From Ciona savignyi (taxonomy: Eukaryota > Chordata > Ascidiacea > Phlebobranchia > Cionidae), in the NCBI GenBank assembly GCA_000149265.1, contig CH003423.1, positions 1,037,221 to 1,101,220 on the forward strand: DNA of 64,000 nucleotides, read 5' to 3'. Below the pieces are notes generated by a model. That model worked only from the letters and a program-made list of their open reading frames with translations, ran no database searches and was not told the DNA's origin. The translations under genes and the position numbers were made by a program. How positions within the stretch are numbered: the first letter of the stretch is position 1; each line of letters begins with the position of its first letter. Below are positions 45,576-59,500 of this stretch, piece by piece.

Positions 45576-46242
45576 TGCGACATTTTTACACCTGATTCAC
45601 ACGATATTTAATCGGCAATAAGTTCAAATGTTCAGGCTTATTGAACCCACGTAATATGACGTTTCTTTAATTTAATATAATAAAGCAATTTTAACACCTT
45701 ACATTCTAATGCTCACATGATATACGAGATCGCTGAAATTTTAGATTAAAGTTCTCCTTTTTTTAAATTTTCTATAAGCTTTTAAATTAAAACGGAATGG
45801 GCTTATGTAGTTTTATTTATATTAATGCGCCATAAATAAGAATTAATTATTTGAAATGTTTTTTTAATTTTATTTAGGTGTCTTTCTTATTAATTGGAAT
45901 TATTTAATCGGTAAATATACTTATCAACGTTATGATTTACTGGTAGTACGTCTTTTAGTTTTTTTATTATTGATAAAAGAATTGCAAATTAACCAATATA
46001 GGTAATGCAAACAATAATACTGCAGCAATGAACCCGGAGGTTTTTTTCTTTTATTTTACCAGGCAACATTTTAAAATCGTAATTGTCTATCATTAACGGT
46101 GTTAATATACAGAATTGTTTTTTCTTTAGCAGTTTTTTTTAACCAAGACAAGTTTTTTTTTTCGAAGCCAAGATGAGGACGTCACTTGGGCCGTTTGTAT
46201 ATATATATTAGAGTCGGTATATTGATCGGTCGCGTTTTTTCT

Positions 46243-46280
46243 TTGAACGTTTTTTTTTTTTTTTTTTTTTATTTTTTTTA
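46243..46280 (+). repeat. Poly-T tract
   Basis: A run of T broken by one A (about 46249-46278), with other T-rich patches nearby. It could be the tail of a minus-strand retro-insertion, but no element body is recognised. Confidence 0.5.
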
Positions 46281-46693
46281 AGGAACGCTTCACGATTTTG
46301 CATGTCATCCCAGTTCAATCGCAGATTGTTCCAGTTATGTATAGGCGCAATTATCCTTGTAAAATGCAATATTATTAGTTTTTGAGTTGACCAGTAAGAT
46401 ATGGAGTAGAAGGAACATCAAGAGTAGAACATAGTTGAATTTAAGTTTTTTTAAATATACCTGCAAATCATTTTTTAACAATCTTTTCCAAAACGTGACT
46501 AATAAGAAGCCGAAATTCAATTTGCACACTTTGTAAGATACGTAGGGTATTTAATCGGCTAAAATTCAGACCGAACAGAGATAAACGAATTGCCCGTCGC
46601 CGCTAGGTGGAAGACGCGGCTGCGTCGGTAAAATGTTCCATTTTATCGTCAAAACCGCCCCAATTAATTGCGCAAGGACAGTTCTGAGTGGGA

Positions 46694-46714
46694 CGTAACC
46701 TTTGCGCAGGGGCC

Positions 46715-46754
<40 letters not shown>

Positions 46755-46768
46755 ACTGCCGAAGCAGG
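46694..46768 (-). pseudogene. U6 snRNA pseudogene with a foreign 3' end
   Basis: On the minus strand the sequence begins TGCTTCGGCAGTACATATAC, continues through ACGATACAGAGAAGATTAGC and ATGGCCCCTGCGCAA, and so matches the first ~70 nt of U6, including the ACAGAGA box. After GCGCAA the normal 3' part (GGATGACACGCAAATTCGTG) is replaced by AGGTTACGTCCC and unrelated sequence. Without the 3' stem region and terminal U-tract it cannot be a normal U6 gene. Template-switching during reverse transcription is the usual source of such copies. Confidence 0.85.
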
Positions 46769-47569
46769 TACATTTTTCTTTGAACGTTTTTGCGCAAATC
46801 GATGATCAGTGCTTTAGCGCCACCGTGTTGTATGAAACTTTCTATAAAATATTCCGTGTGGTTTATGCTAAACCTTTTAATGCTTACGGCATTCTGTCGA
46901 AGAAACACATAGTTTGTTGGGAGCTGGATAACCCAAGGCAAATGTTTTTGGGTCTTTTAATACAACACTAAGTAAGGCACTATATAAGAAAATCAATTAA
47001 AGAGCACATTCATTTTCTAACATTTCTACTAGATTAAATAGTATGGAATTTACCGAAAACGGTTCTACCTGATAAATTAAACAAAACTTATAGAATTTTT
47101 ACCATATTTATAACACGCTGCAATAGCTCTGGAAACCCGACTGTTATGTATTTTCTGCTGAGCTCACAACACCCAAATAACACATTAGGTTTCAGATAAG
47201 AAATGCTCAAGTACAACAGCACCAAAACGCTCTTTAAATATTGATTTAATTCTTAACAAAAAGTCTTACTAAACACTGACATTAAATTTTAATTAAGTGA
47301 CAAGTTATCACAGTTGTGACAAATTAACAAAGCAATAGGACACTGCATTTTATGCAACCGGCTGTATAAATCGTAATATTGTGACGTCATTCGCTTTTAT
47401 AAAATATTGTAAACACATATTGCAGTAATAAATGTAGTAAATCACACACGATAATCTAACGATTACTTGTATCGTTGGTTATCACCGCCAGATGGATTAA
47501 AATCAGTTATCTTATTTCTAACCTTGTAACCAGAAACAACCGTTATATGGCGCACTTGAGTTTAGCTAA

Positions 47570-47930
47570 ATGGTTATGTGTGGCGGAATGGTGAAGGCGA
47601 TCAATTCATATAATCATATTTAAAAACGGTTCCGGGACACTATATGTTCGAAGCTTAACCTTATAAAATAGAATGTTTGGCGTAGGAACGTTTGGGTGGG
47701 CGGATGTTCAAAATTCCGATATAGAATTCTTTATAAAAAACGGTCTTGGTGACCAAATTAATGTGTGTTCGAAGTAAATCCAATTAAATAAGGACAGCTA
47801 GCACGGCAACTGTGGCAGAATGGTTAGCGCGACCGAATCGTACACATATCTAAATATAATAGAACGGTGTTACTGTCAATCGCATCGCGGATTCGAACTA
47901 AGCTCAATTAAAAACGTTGAGAAAACGGTG
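47570..47930 (+). repeat. Cluster of three tandem family B tRNA-SINE units
   Basis: Three head-to-tail units start near 47574 (GTGTGGCGGAATGGTGAAGG), 47693 (TTGGGTGGGCGGATGTTC) and 47808 (AACTGTGGCAGAATGGTTAG). Each is followed by a TTAAAAACGG- or TATAAAAAACGG-like spacer and a GTTCGAAG or GATTCGAA B box. The last head is the most tRNA-like (GTGGCAGAATGGTTAGCGCG). None folds obviously as a complete tRNA. Confidence 0.55.
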
Positions 47931-50504
47931 TTGCAGGCAGCCCATTGCGGTTTTGATATTAAGCGCGATAAAAAAGAATGTTTAGTACATTTTATTCATA
48001 AGTGTCATTTCTTTCGATTAACGCACAGAATGCGAACACGCGCATGCTGACGTCAATGATATTCAGATGATAATTCATGTTTGATCTGCGAAGAAGGAAA
48101 AACACAGCTTATTTCATGTTTGCTTTTAGGTTGCATGGGTTAGTGTATTGTGTAATGTGTATGTTAAGGTGTTTCTAGTGGTTTAGTTCAACCCATGTAT
48201 AAATGTGTGATGGACTGAACGAAGTTCAAGTGGTCCCTGGATCGAATTCTATATCAGAGTGATTAAAAAAAGAAATCTAAAAATATTTTCAAAAACTTCG
48301 TGTAAAAATCTAAGATGATACAATTAAAATAAAATAAAAAGGCAATCCGCAGTAAAGAAAATGTGTTGTCAAAGTATTGTATTAAAACGACACGGCCCCT
48401 GATATAAGATTTGGCTGAAACTCTAAAATTCTCTTGTGCCTTGAAAAAAACAAATTCCCTTACACAAAACGACTACTTTCGTTGGGAAGCCGCTTCACTT
48501 GAAATTAAAAGCACGATGAACAGGAGCCGTCCCAGCGCTTACACAGACATGATCGTTTTGAAAACAAGAATTTGCTTGCCCGGGAAAATTTGGAACGCGT
48601 TGTAACCGTCTGACGTCAAATCGACCAAGTGTTTATGGGTTTGTATACTTAACACGTACTTTAAATTCCCGGACAATAAAGGTATTTCAGCCGTTTTTTT
48701 TTCTTGTTTTCGAATTTTCTTTCACAGAGGTGAATTGTTCATCTGTTACAAACAGACCCATTTATATTTTAAAAACGGACAGTGACAACTATTTTGTTGT
48801 TGGTTTGTAAGGTTCCATGATTACAAGCTATATATGGTATATACGTTATGAACGCTTTCACTTCGTTGATATTTCAGATATTCAGGGTAGCTTGGTCCAT
48901 TTGTTTTCTTTCCTTTAAAAACTAACAAATTTAAAAATTAACAAGGCATTCAAACACCCAAAACAAAAGATATAAAAAGCAAAGCGAAAAAAACGCCAAA
49001 ACGACATTGGTAAAAGCGCTAAAAAAAATTAAAAAAAATTAAATAAAACACACGGACGTGACTGTTAAACCCAAATAATTTAAACATACACTACATTACG
49101 CAGCAAATCGTAAAATCCGAATAAAACGTTTTCGTTAAAACGTGTAGAAAATATTACTTTTATCAAATAATAAAATCACGAGTCTCTAAATAATCCTCTG
49201 AATTACAAGAAATCATTTTTGATATCATCGCCCGCATATAGCCTGCATGTTTCTCCGTGGCCCCAACGTTAAACTCCTTATAGCATATTAAAGGTCACAT
49301 CGAAGTTTCTAATCCGCTTCTTGTTAAACAACGGAACCGCAGTGACGTCCGTTCTAGTAATCGCACACAACCAAATTGTTTCACTCCATTTATAGCCCAC
49401 CTTTAAAACCAGAAGCTTGGCCTCGCTTTAACTTTGACAGTAGGTGTTACGGAAAACCAACATGCTGGTACACATTATACAAAGCATTTTACGTCACATG
49501 CGGTGATCTTGCTTGTCCATATAGAGGTGTAAAATGCAGATATGTTTATGGAATTTATTACGGAGTGTGCTTAGAGTCGGGCGACTGTAGCTATTTTAGT
49601 GAGCTTTTATTTGGTATTATTTTAGTTTTGCACTGCCGAGTGAGGGTGTGGATTGAACTGGACACATTTCGTGTATAACCTCCTTGCTAAAACCCTACAA
49701 CGCGTAAGCCTTCATCTAAACAATCATTTTAATAGCAAAGGGCGCTTTTGTATTTGACTTTCTATCGAACTAAAAGTCATTTTCACGAGATCTCTTATCA
49801 CACAGAACAAGGAAACGTTTGTTAATCAGTTACCAAAAAGTCTAAACCCTTATTGGGATAAAAACCGCGTGTAGGCTAATAACACTAGTAGTTTTGGGAA
49901 AGAAATTTAATGTTACATTGTACATCATTCGCACATATAGCGTCTCTTAAATGCTGTACGTCGGAAACATATTACAACCAAATATCTCGCAGTTCAATTT
50001 ATTCTTTCCCCACGAATATGTACACTATAAATCACTCGTGTCATGCATGCTTACATGTGATAAGTATGGCATTCGAATTAACAGACGCACGGAACGAATT
50101 ACAGAGCAGAGAAAAAGAAGTAGAAAAAACTCTAATTGCCATCCCTTTTTTATGCAGCGTTGACGTAGCTTGTGACGTCATTTTATAAAAAAAAAGGCAA
50201 AATAAATTAGCAGGCTGATAGGAGGAACATAATCGTTGGCGATTGCGCAATATCGAAAAAAAGACGGGTTGAAATAGAAAAAAAACATGAAACTAGAAAT
50301 TTGGCCGAGACCCATTTTGCCTTAACAACGTGTGACGTGTGATTTGCAAAGCGGCACATGCATGAATCGGCACGTTGTGCGAAATAGATTGTGCGTAGCT
50401 CTAATTGGGCGTCCTGTCATGGAACATTACAAAGCGAAAATTACAGTGTTACCACTTTTTGTTCAAGGCACGTTGAACGTGGAACCAATAGGTGAACTTA
50501 AAGT

Positions 50505-53500
50505 TTATCGGGAATCACTGCTGGCGCTGTTGGAACGACTACGATTTGCGGCCGCGTCAGCAGCTTCGCGGCACTCTGCGTCGGTAGCGACCTCTTGCGA
50601 CGAGTCACTCGGTCCACTCGCGTTCGTCTGGTGGAGCCCGCGGAGCAGATGGACGTTGAAATAGTACTTCTCGTGGCACTTCTGGCCGCAGATGGTGCAT
50701 TTGAACGGGTCAACCTTGTCATGGCAGCTCATGTGCAGAGCGTGCATCATCTCGTCACCGAAAATGACGTCACAATGGCGGCAAGTGCGCGATTTGACGT
50801 CAGCGGAGGAGGTCTGTGTCGAGGACGTGTTCTTGTCCACCTTCTCAGCCCCGCTCAGGTCCAGCGGGCTAAAGTTCTTCTTTATATACGAGGGTGAATT
50901 AAAAAGTGGTGGGGTTGGGTAAGCTGACGCTCTCAATGGGCTGTCCATCTGGAAATAATAAACAAAATTAAAATTAATAGAAATTTACATAATTAGCCAA
51001 ATATAACTTGGTCAGCAATAAAAAATGTGAAACAGAAAACGAATCGGACTGTTTTATTATTTCTTATTTTAAAAAAGTGACTTTTCTTTTCCAAATTAAT
51101 ATATTGATTAATTATTAATCAATGTATATTCTTACCTGGTGATCACGGTAGTTTGATTCAAAGCTCGGTGAAGGCTTTTCGCTGACTGAACTGGTTGTCC
51201 TGCAAGGGAAAAGACAACGGTAATAAAAACGTTCAATCTGAATAAATTATTTATGGTTGCCACTGCCAGCGATTACCGCGACTTAGCAGCAACGACTTAA
51301 GGTAAAATTAAGCCGCAGTCTCAACAGTAACAAATATTTGTATTGTGTGTTGCGACGGAAACGAAACCCTTTGTCTTATAACTCGGCTCGCTCCCAGCTA
51401 GCGTGCGAAGCGGCGGGCGGACCACCAGAAAATGTAAATAAAAACATGAATTCGCTCTCCCGTGCCGGTGCGCTATATGTTAGGCTTGCGTGACTGGGGC
51501 CCAAACCTCGCGTGAGAGGCACCTTCACCGCAAAGAAGCGTTTGTTTACGTCGGCTCGTGTGTTATTTATTTGACGACCTAATCGCTCGTTTCGCCCAGC
51601 CACCCGTATTTGGCTCCTTCGACGAACCGCACGGAGGCTTTAAATAGCGTTTTGTGCCGTGCGAATAGAGTTGTTCTTAAGTTGCCTAATCTCCCGCGCG
51701 TAACTGCATTCGCGTGGTATCTCAGGCGATAATCCGAAAAGTTTCGGAGCGAAATTCGCAAAGTCGACAGGCGAAGTCACAACTAGTAATCGCCACGCTT
51801 GTTGTACAAAGCACATATAGCAACGACCGGCCGCTAAACACATACGTCATATAATGTCGAAAATCTGCTCAGGAATTCGAATCGCGGTCGGCGCGAATGC
51901 ACGCGATCGAAACCTTTGAGATAGTACGCGATAATTTAATCTCGGTACAAATGGCCAAGATTATGTTCCCGCATATTCAAGGGCGGGACCTTTTTTGTAA
52001 TGTATACGGGATATATAACTACGAGGAAAAGTAACTTTAGTTGAACTCTGGACTTAATGAGAATTCGTTGAGATTAACTCATTCAGCCTGCTTTGTTAGG
52101 CGCAGAGGCGGATCGGTTTATTCCCGCTTGATCCGAGATAAATCCAATCACTATTACTCATTCTGACGTCAAATGACTGAGTAGGTTTCAAGTGCGACGG
52201 TGCACACGCACACACCAACAACCACGCACCGCTAGCGCCGCACACCCACCGTGGCTAGTCTTTTGCACGCGAGAGAGGCGGAGCGGCAACGGGAGCGAAG
52301 GAGGAGAGAAGACCATGACTCCGAGCATCGAACGTAAACAAAATAACAAGCGGGTTAAGTTACAAGATGGCTACAGTGGGTTTTGTCACGCGAGTGCTCG
52401 CACGCAAGCGGCGCATTTTTCAACCGATCAACACAGCGCATAACTAGACCGCCGATTACTCAGAAGACGAGTGTAAGTAAAAAGTTCATCCGTCAAAATT
52501 CGATTTAATTACCGATTCCACTTCGTCTTCCGCGCTCGGTAATTTCCGTGGCATCAGCGAACGGATTCTCTCGATGGCAGGCAAAACAAGAGGATGTTTA
52601 TTAACAATAATTAAACCTCGCTCCGTAAAAGGAGTGAATGGGATAACACGGCTTAATGAGGCGAAGAAGCCACTGCCATGGCTAATTTAAGACGTTTTGA
52701 CGTACACGAAAGCTTGGAGTATTCGGCGTAGTGAGATATCGCACGGTGATCGCCGGATCGGTTGCACGCGATGCTGTCGAATCGTCTTTCGGTGACCTTT
52801 ACGGGGCGCTGTTTTCACATCACTGGGAACCTTAACCGACCCCATGTCGCCGGCAATTTATTCCGCTAATTTTCGCATCAAACAGCAACAAAACTAAAGC
52901 CCCGTAATACGGCAACACGAGCACTCACCGCCGATCCGATTAAGTGTTTGCAAATTCGTGTTTATCGTCGCGGATTTTATTGTGCTGTTGTTATGAGCGA
53001 TACACGATACAAGCTCGGCTTCCAGTCCGCTCTCACGCAAGCGGTCGCGCTAATGCCGAAGCTCGGCATCGAGTGGCACAAATCCTTCTCACGGAATGTT
53101 TATGTTAACCATCGACCGTACACAAGCCAAACCGGACTCGAGTCGGTAAATTTAGAACTGACAATCGTACCGATTAAAGGCGAAAAGCACCACCACTCTT
53201 CAACATGTGATTAATCCCGATCGAGAAAAGGCTTCTCCGATGTCTCTTTTCGATTCTCGTTTTCTATTCAAATTGTCGCAATTCGCAAGTTTAATCATTT
53301 CGAGGGAAATGTTATTGCGTCGACTGATATTTTCAAAATTGAGAGTATTAAAATAGATGCTTATCACAGCTTGAGGTTATTTTTGAGCTTCTGAAAACCC
53401 CGCGTCGCGCCCGAACTTACCGTACACAAAGTTGATTCATGTTTGCGTCTTCCGACCCGCCTGTATGCTAATAGCAGTGACTTCGCAGTTTTCGGATTTG

Positions 53501-56500
53501 GTGTAATGCCCTACCTTACGATTTTGTTTATTATACGGCAACTTTTGGTTCCAGGACGGACCCATTCGGAACTTGTTTATGCGCCCGTCTCCTCCCCATT
53601 GTCTGTATTTGTAATTGAACATCGACTGATCGCCGGCGATATGGGGCCCGCGGCGATCTGAGCCTCAGTTGCGTGCGAGCTGTTCGGAGCTTTCGCGTGC
53701 GATGTTTATTTTCGTGATGTAACTTGCCCGAGTGTTTAGCTTAAAAATGAGCCGGGTTTCGCACGCGAAGCGCCCGTCAATCACCCGAAGAACCGCCCAC
53801 AACAACCAGGTGCATGATCCACGCGGGGCGGCGAAAGACGGTTCCGCACCAGCGGGGAGCCCCAGACTTAAACATATTTATCGCTGATTTAAAATCCCAG
53901 TAAACAATTTCGAATGCGCTAGGAAATCCGGGCTTTAAATTTACAGAAAAAGTCCAAGTGAATAGAACCGTAAGCGAGGGCAGGCAATAAGTTATGCAGG
54001 CGAGAAAAACAAGCGAAGTTTACAGATCGAAGGCAAGAAGTTGTCAAAATTTCCGCATTCCAAACGCGTGTTATCGAGAAACTCGAATTGCGTCATTTAA
54101 AGCGCCTGTCGGTTGAGTCATCCGCAAGCAAAGTTCTTGGGTTGTTTACACGAAGCTATTCTCCCCGCAGGAAAACATGGAACTCCGTACACAATCGCAA
54201 GGTCAGTGCTGAGTTATGGGGAAGGTTACTCACTCGCTCGGATCAGATACTGACGCTCAGCACGCGATGGGGCAGACAAAAACAGCTGATTCATACACGA
54301 TGCGATTTCGGGTTATAAAACAAACAAACGCCTCGTTACAGTTCCATTGCGTAATCTGATAATTCGGCAAGTTCTTCAGGCAAAGTGACCGCAAATAGTC
54401 AAACAAATGTAAAAGTTTCGAAATCTCGTAATTTCGAAATAAATCTTTTCTCTTCACTGTTTTCAGTAATCACGGTCGCCACGGAGAAAGCAACGTGCGT
54501 CACAAAAGGCTTCTCACGTGACAAAGGTTGCCTATGGTCAAACAAATAACGGACCTGTTTACTTCAACTCGAATCCGGCGAAGCATCGAGATAAGGCGAC
54601 ATTTGACCAGATCGAAGAAACAAAAACAAATTTTCAACGAAGATTCGGGATTAATGTAAAAGAAAGGAAACCGCTGAAGTGAAATTACCGCGGCCTGGTA
54701 TTCGTACCGCTTGGTGTTTTACACTTTGTTGTCGACAGATAAACTTGTTTATCGGTCTTTTCAATGTGAAGAGTAGACCACAAAAAAACTATAAATTCCA
54801 GTTTTGTTCTTCGCGTTTTTCAATTCTTTGTTTAGCGATCCACCCATGACGTAGACTGACGTAAGATGTTGACCACTTTTGGTTAAAAGCCTCAAAATCA
54901 TTTAGCTTCGGTAAATAAGAGCAAAACGTTCGGTTTCCAATCCCATTGACAGCGACACGATTTTTATTTATGTTTTGCGCATTGGCGGTTTTGAAATCGA
55001 CGGGAAATGGCGCTCAATAAAATTTGGTTTTTAGCCAGCACGGCATAATGAAACTTTCGCTGTGATCAATGGTTTGTTTACGGCCTGGATTGTCTCCGTC
55101 TGTCGCGGTGTGTTTACACAATAAATCGGTCTTAAATGCTCGATCCCTCCGCCTATAATTAACCGCGCGCTAGTGTGCAAGTATGCGCACAAAACGCCTA
55201 CCGCACGCGATGCTACAAATATACATGGGAGAGATATTTGCGCCTTGCGCGAGTGCCAGCCAATCAACCGCTGATGCTTAGGAATTCGCTCCAAGTTAGC
55301 GCTGATTAAAGCGACATCGGATTTAACAGCCATTAACAAGGCCGGATCGAACCGACTGCGGCCCGCTGGGAAATCAAGTAGTCGAGATCAAACTGTAAAC
55401 ACATTTAACTTACGTTGTCAAGTCCAAGTTCGGCGCCGACCTTCCACAGGGGATGACATCAGCCTCATAACTCGCGCTTAATGACGTGATGGCCTCGGAG
55501 GACGCGTGAGCCTTCCGGTAGTGTAAATCGAGTCCGTGAACGCCCTTTGCCGTGAAGTCACATCGCCCGCATTGCTTCTGCATGACGAAGGATTTATAAT
55601 GTTGTTGTTTTTCCGTAGGTTGTGCGGAGGTGAAAAACATTACACTGGTCGAGTACTTACCCAAGCGTGGATGCTTTTCTTTGATTCGGCTTCGATTTCG
55701 GGGTTTGAAGCCGGGCTTCTGCAGGGGGAGGAGGCAGCTGCGTGGGCTCCACTCTCTGAAAAAGAAGAAAAAAGGTCAACAACTGTGCTTGGCGGGAGGG
55801 TTAACCGGGGCCATGTTTTGCCATTCAAGTCGTCAAGGGCTTACGTGGTAAAGAGCTTGGCCGCTTTTCCGGCGTCCTTGATTCCTCACGTTGTTCCGAG
55901 TTCGTTTTGATTTGGGAAAGCTCGAGAATCTTTTGTTGATACTGCCACAAATTCTTAAGCTGGGAGGCTTGTTCCATGTCTGGCGAAGGCATTTGTCTTG
56001 GAAAGTTCGCGGTGGCAGCAGCGAATGCCGCAGAGTTGGCGGAATTGGCCAAAAATGGATTTTGCATCGCCAGTTGTTGGTAAAACAATCTGAGCTGCTC
56101 CTGGGGTGCCGACGATGCACCTGTACAACATGTTATTTTTGTTAAACACGGTTTATGCTGTTGATGGGTATGTGCGCAAGTTTAACGTGCTCTTACCAGC
56201 AGCTGCCTGTTGAATCGTGTTAATTGCTTGCTGTCGCTGATAAGCGTAAGCGTCCAAGCCACTTTGCTGCTCGCTGGCCATCTCGGAATGCTGACTGCTG
56301 TTCACCTGTTCCGCCAGCGACCTGATAACGGATTCGTCCAACAGCCCAGTGGCGAAGCGACCCGAATATGGGAAAGGAGCGCTGGCATTTCCTGGGAATA
56401 ACAATATTAATATTCATAACTTCTGTCATTCACCACAAATAGGGGGAAAGGCAGCTGCCTAACCTGATGCTTGCGCGGCCGCCAAAATACTTTGAGCTCC

Positions 56501-59500
56501 TGATTGCGCAGCCGCCATTACAGACCTCGGCGACATTCCAGATACCATGTTCTGAAGGGTCATCATCCTGTCGGCTGCATCTATCAAAACAGCGCCATTA
56601 GTCCTCCATTACTCATCATTACCATCGAATTATCGGCCAAGTGACCGGCCACCCACCTTTCGACTTTGATGCGGCGGAGAAGCCCATTCGGTCTTCCTGG
56701 GATTTGGAGAGAACAGCAGAGGCGACCGCTTTCGCCTTCGCGTTCGCAAGTTCGATCTGATGGATCAGCCTTGCGTGTTGTTCCAGCAGAAGCGATCCGT
56801 TGCTGACGTAGGTGTACGGGCAGAACCGGCATCGAAAATGGTGGATGGGAATCTCACTCTTATCGTATTTGATCGTCACTTTGCTGCCAATCTGCGAGAT
56901 TTCAGCGGGTTAAACCAATTCATTAACCTGTAAAAACAATGGATTTACCTCGATGTTTTCCAACAGAACGGGCGTCTCATTATAGGCTTCTTCAAATCCT
57001 TGGGATTTTGCATAAAGGTTCTCATTTGAGACCGACGTTTGAAGCGAGGGCATCATCATACCAGTAGATGCTGTAGATATATTTTCGTTAACACTTTGAT
57101 ATTCTGGTAGAATTTTAAAAAAACTCACCGATCAAGCTGCGTTGTGCGGCGCTTATCCACTGCTGGGAGGTAGTGGGAAGAAAGCCAGGGTTTCTCGCTT
57201 TGCTGGTGGCCATGTTGGAGTCCAAAAGAGTTTTACTGAAGCTGTTTAGCGTGCCTTGCATCTCTTCCACGGAGGATAGGGAATTCGGCCTTTTCGGCTC
57301 ATCGCCTTTGATCCCACCTGTATACATAGGAAAGTTGACTCAGGCGTACGTACAATTAATTCGAATCATATGTGTCATTGATAATCGGCTCAAAAACCGG
57401 GCACGTTGTTCAGCGCGGTATAGCGTGCTAAGAAGGCATAACTCTGCCGACAACGTGTCACGTCGCTACAACACATATGAACTATACGTGACGTAGCCTA
57501 AACACGACGGTTGTTTGTCTGCAACATGACAAAAGTGAGTGGTGAAGCTACGTAGCACATCCGGTCAGTGTATCCGGTGAGTGATCACTATTGCGTCATA
57601 AATCGGTCACTGAACGCTCGGTTCGCGTGGCCACGTCACGACAGCGCATACTTTCAGAGTGAGCCCGGCCAAAACATTACTAATAATGTTTACTGGCCTA
57701 CTGATGACGCCTTGTTGTGCTTTTTGTTTGCGTAGACAGTACTCATGTGACAAACAAACGCGAGATATACGATGTGGAAATCTATGCAAGCAAACACCGC
57801 GGCTTATTAACGTGAGATACCATCAGCCTCGTCCGCAACTCTAGAAAGTTTGTTTAGATGAGAACCCACGCGATTTGTGTATTTATAGCGACAGTAGGCC
57901 GAAACGAAATTAGCTCTCCGGTGCAACAGCATGAGAGGCGTCCCACGTAAACCAACACAAAGAAATAAAAGTTACCTAAGCTTGGTCCGTCTCCTTGTTT
58001 GAGCACCATCATTCTCGGGTGTTTGATTCCCTCTTTATCATTCGGACTCCCTGACCGCTTCCTCCCCTTGTTCTCCTCGTTATAAAGAGCGTTTACCTCG
58101 GGGTTTCCCCACGCCCCTGGGGCCAGCGCCATAAGTTGGGGCGGGAAGGGTATGGAGTAAGCCCCTTCGGGTACGTTCACGCTGTTTGACTGTGTAGTTG
58201 GGATGCCTGCGTGCTTGCTCGGGTCGTTTTGCGCTGGCTTCGTTTTCCCGCCGTTTTTGCCTGATCACGGAAAGCTTGATTAATTACCTTATTGTATAGT
58301 ACGGACCGGCCTGCAGCAATAACATTTCATCACGCATTATTTTGTGCAACATGAAACCGTATTTTGACAGCGCGCAGGCCGTCCATCCTTTCATATATGC
58401 AACCGAATAGCTTGTAGGAGACAGGTAAGTGCTAATAATGTATGTTCCAAACGATGGAAATTCAAACGCGGTGATTTATAATAGAGAATTCGGGAAACAG
58501 GGTAAAGCACGCAGTCGGGAAGAACAAGCCCGATCGTACCCTCGTTTTGATATTTCTTTGCTTTGTAAGCAGAAATAGGAGCGAGCGCAGCACCTCGGCG
58601 TCTCCGTCTCTTGAAGCTGTTTTCGTTTCCGAACTCTTCAAATCCCTCCCGCGTCATGGTCCAGTAGTTCGACTTGGCCGCATTCTCGTATCTCGGCACT
58701 GTAGTAAATGAAGCGGTTATTCCCCGATTGCGAAATCGTGCCTACCGATGCGATTCGCACGGCGCGCGAAACAGGCAACAGTCATAACGGCAGCAGTGTG
58801 TATTTTATACCGACTGAGTCAGATGCATTGTTCCGTTTTACGTCGATTTCAATTCATAGTGTTCTTGGAACTTTAATTGTTATAAAGTACGATCGGTTTC
58901 CGAAACAGAAGAAAAAACGCACGGTTTTCAAATGCGATTTGAAGCTATTTTAAAACACAACCCCACCATATCCGTTTTGCCGTTCTGGTATACATGCTTT
59001 GAGACCCATTATATAAAACGGTACAATAATGTAGTATTTTCAGCATCAAGAAATTTAAATCCCATTACTCCAACTCATACAATATTCACAAGCATGTATT
59101 TGTACAGTGCATAAGAGATTTAATGAAACTAGTATCTTGCCAGCCATGCCGCCGTCTGTTTCATGGGGTGCTTTCTACTTAGCGCAAAGGAAGGTGTCAC
59201 ATCGCACTATTCCCTACTCTCATTCCAACATACGGCACATCACGTGTATAACTGCTTTGAGGCGCAGCGGGAAAAACATACAAAATAGAACTTACCTTTT
59301 ACGAAGCACTGGTTGAGGCTGAGGTTATGGCGAATGGAGTTTTGCCAAGCCGACTTGTCGTGGCAGTACTTGTAGTATGGAAAGTGATTCATGATGTAGT
59401 CGTAGATGCCGCGTAACGTGATCAAGTGCCCTGGACTGTCCAAAATTGCGGAAGCGATCAGGGCAGGATAGGTGTGAGGGGGGCGTTTGTATTGCGCCCG

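Larger units (their letters stand above)
38971..50504. other. Gene-poor 11.5-kb region upstream of the ZP-mucin gene
   Basis: I find no exon with both splice signals and a recognisable protein family. Contents are the U6 pseudogene, the SINE A and B fragments, the 91-bp duplication and AT-rich sequence. It should include the ZP-mucin promoter on the left and the forkhead/zinc-finger 3' UTR on the right. The short open frame at 49376-49678 is unassigned. Confidence 0.5.

Noticed and set aside
51376-52443. Short Arg/Ala-rich frames in the GC-rich intron
   Set aside because: They appear in several frames and on both strands at once, as expected from GC-rich noncoding sequence.
57318-57975. Gene boundary between the forkhead half and the zinc-finger half
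   Set aside because: The intron has normal GT-AG ends with matching phase 1, and neither side has a stop codon, poly(A) signal or start codon of its own. It remains the alternative to test.
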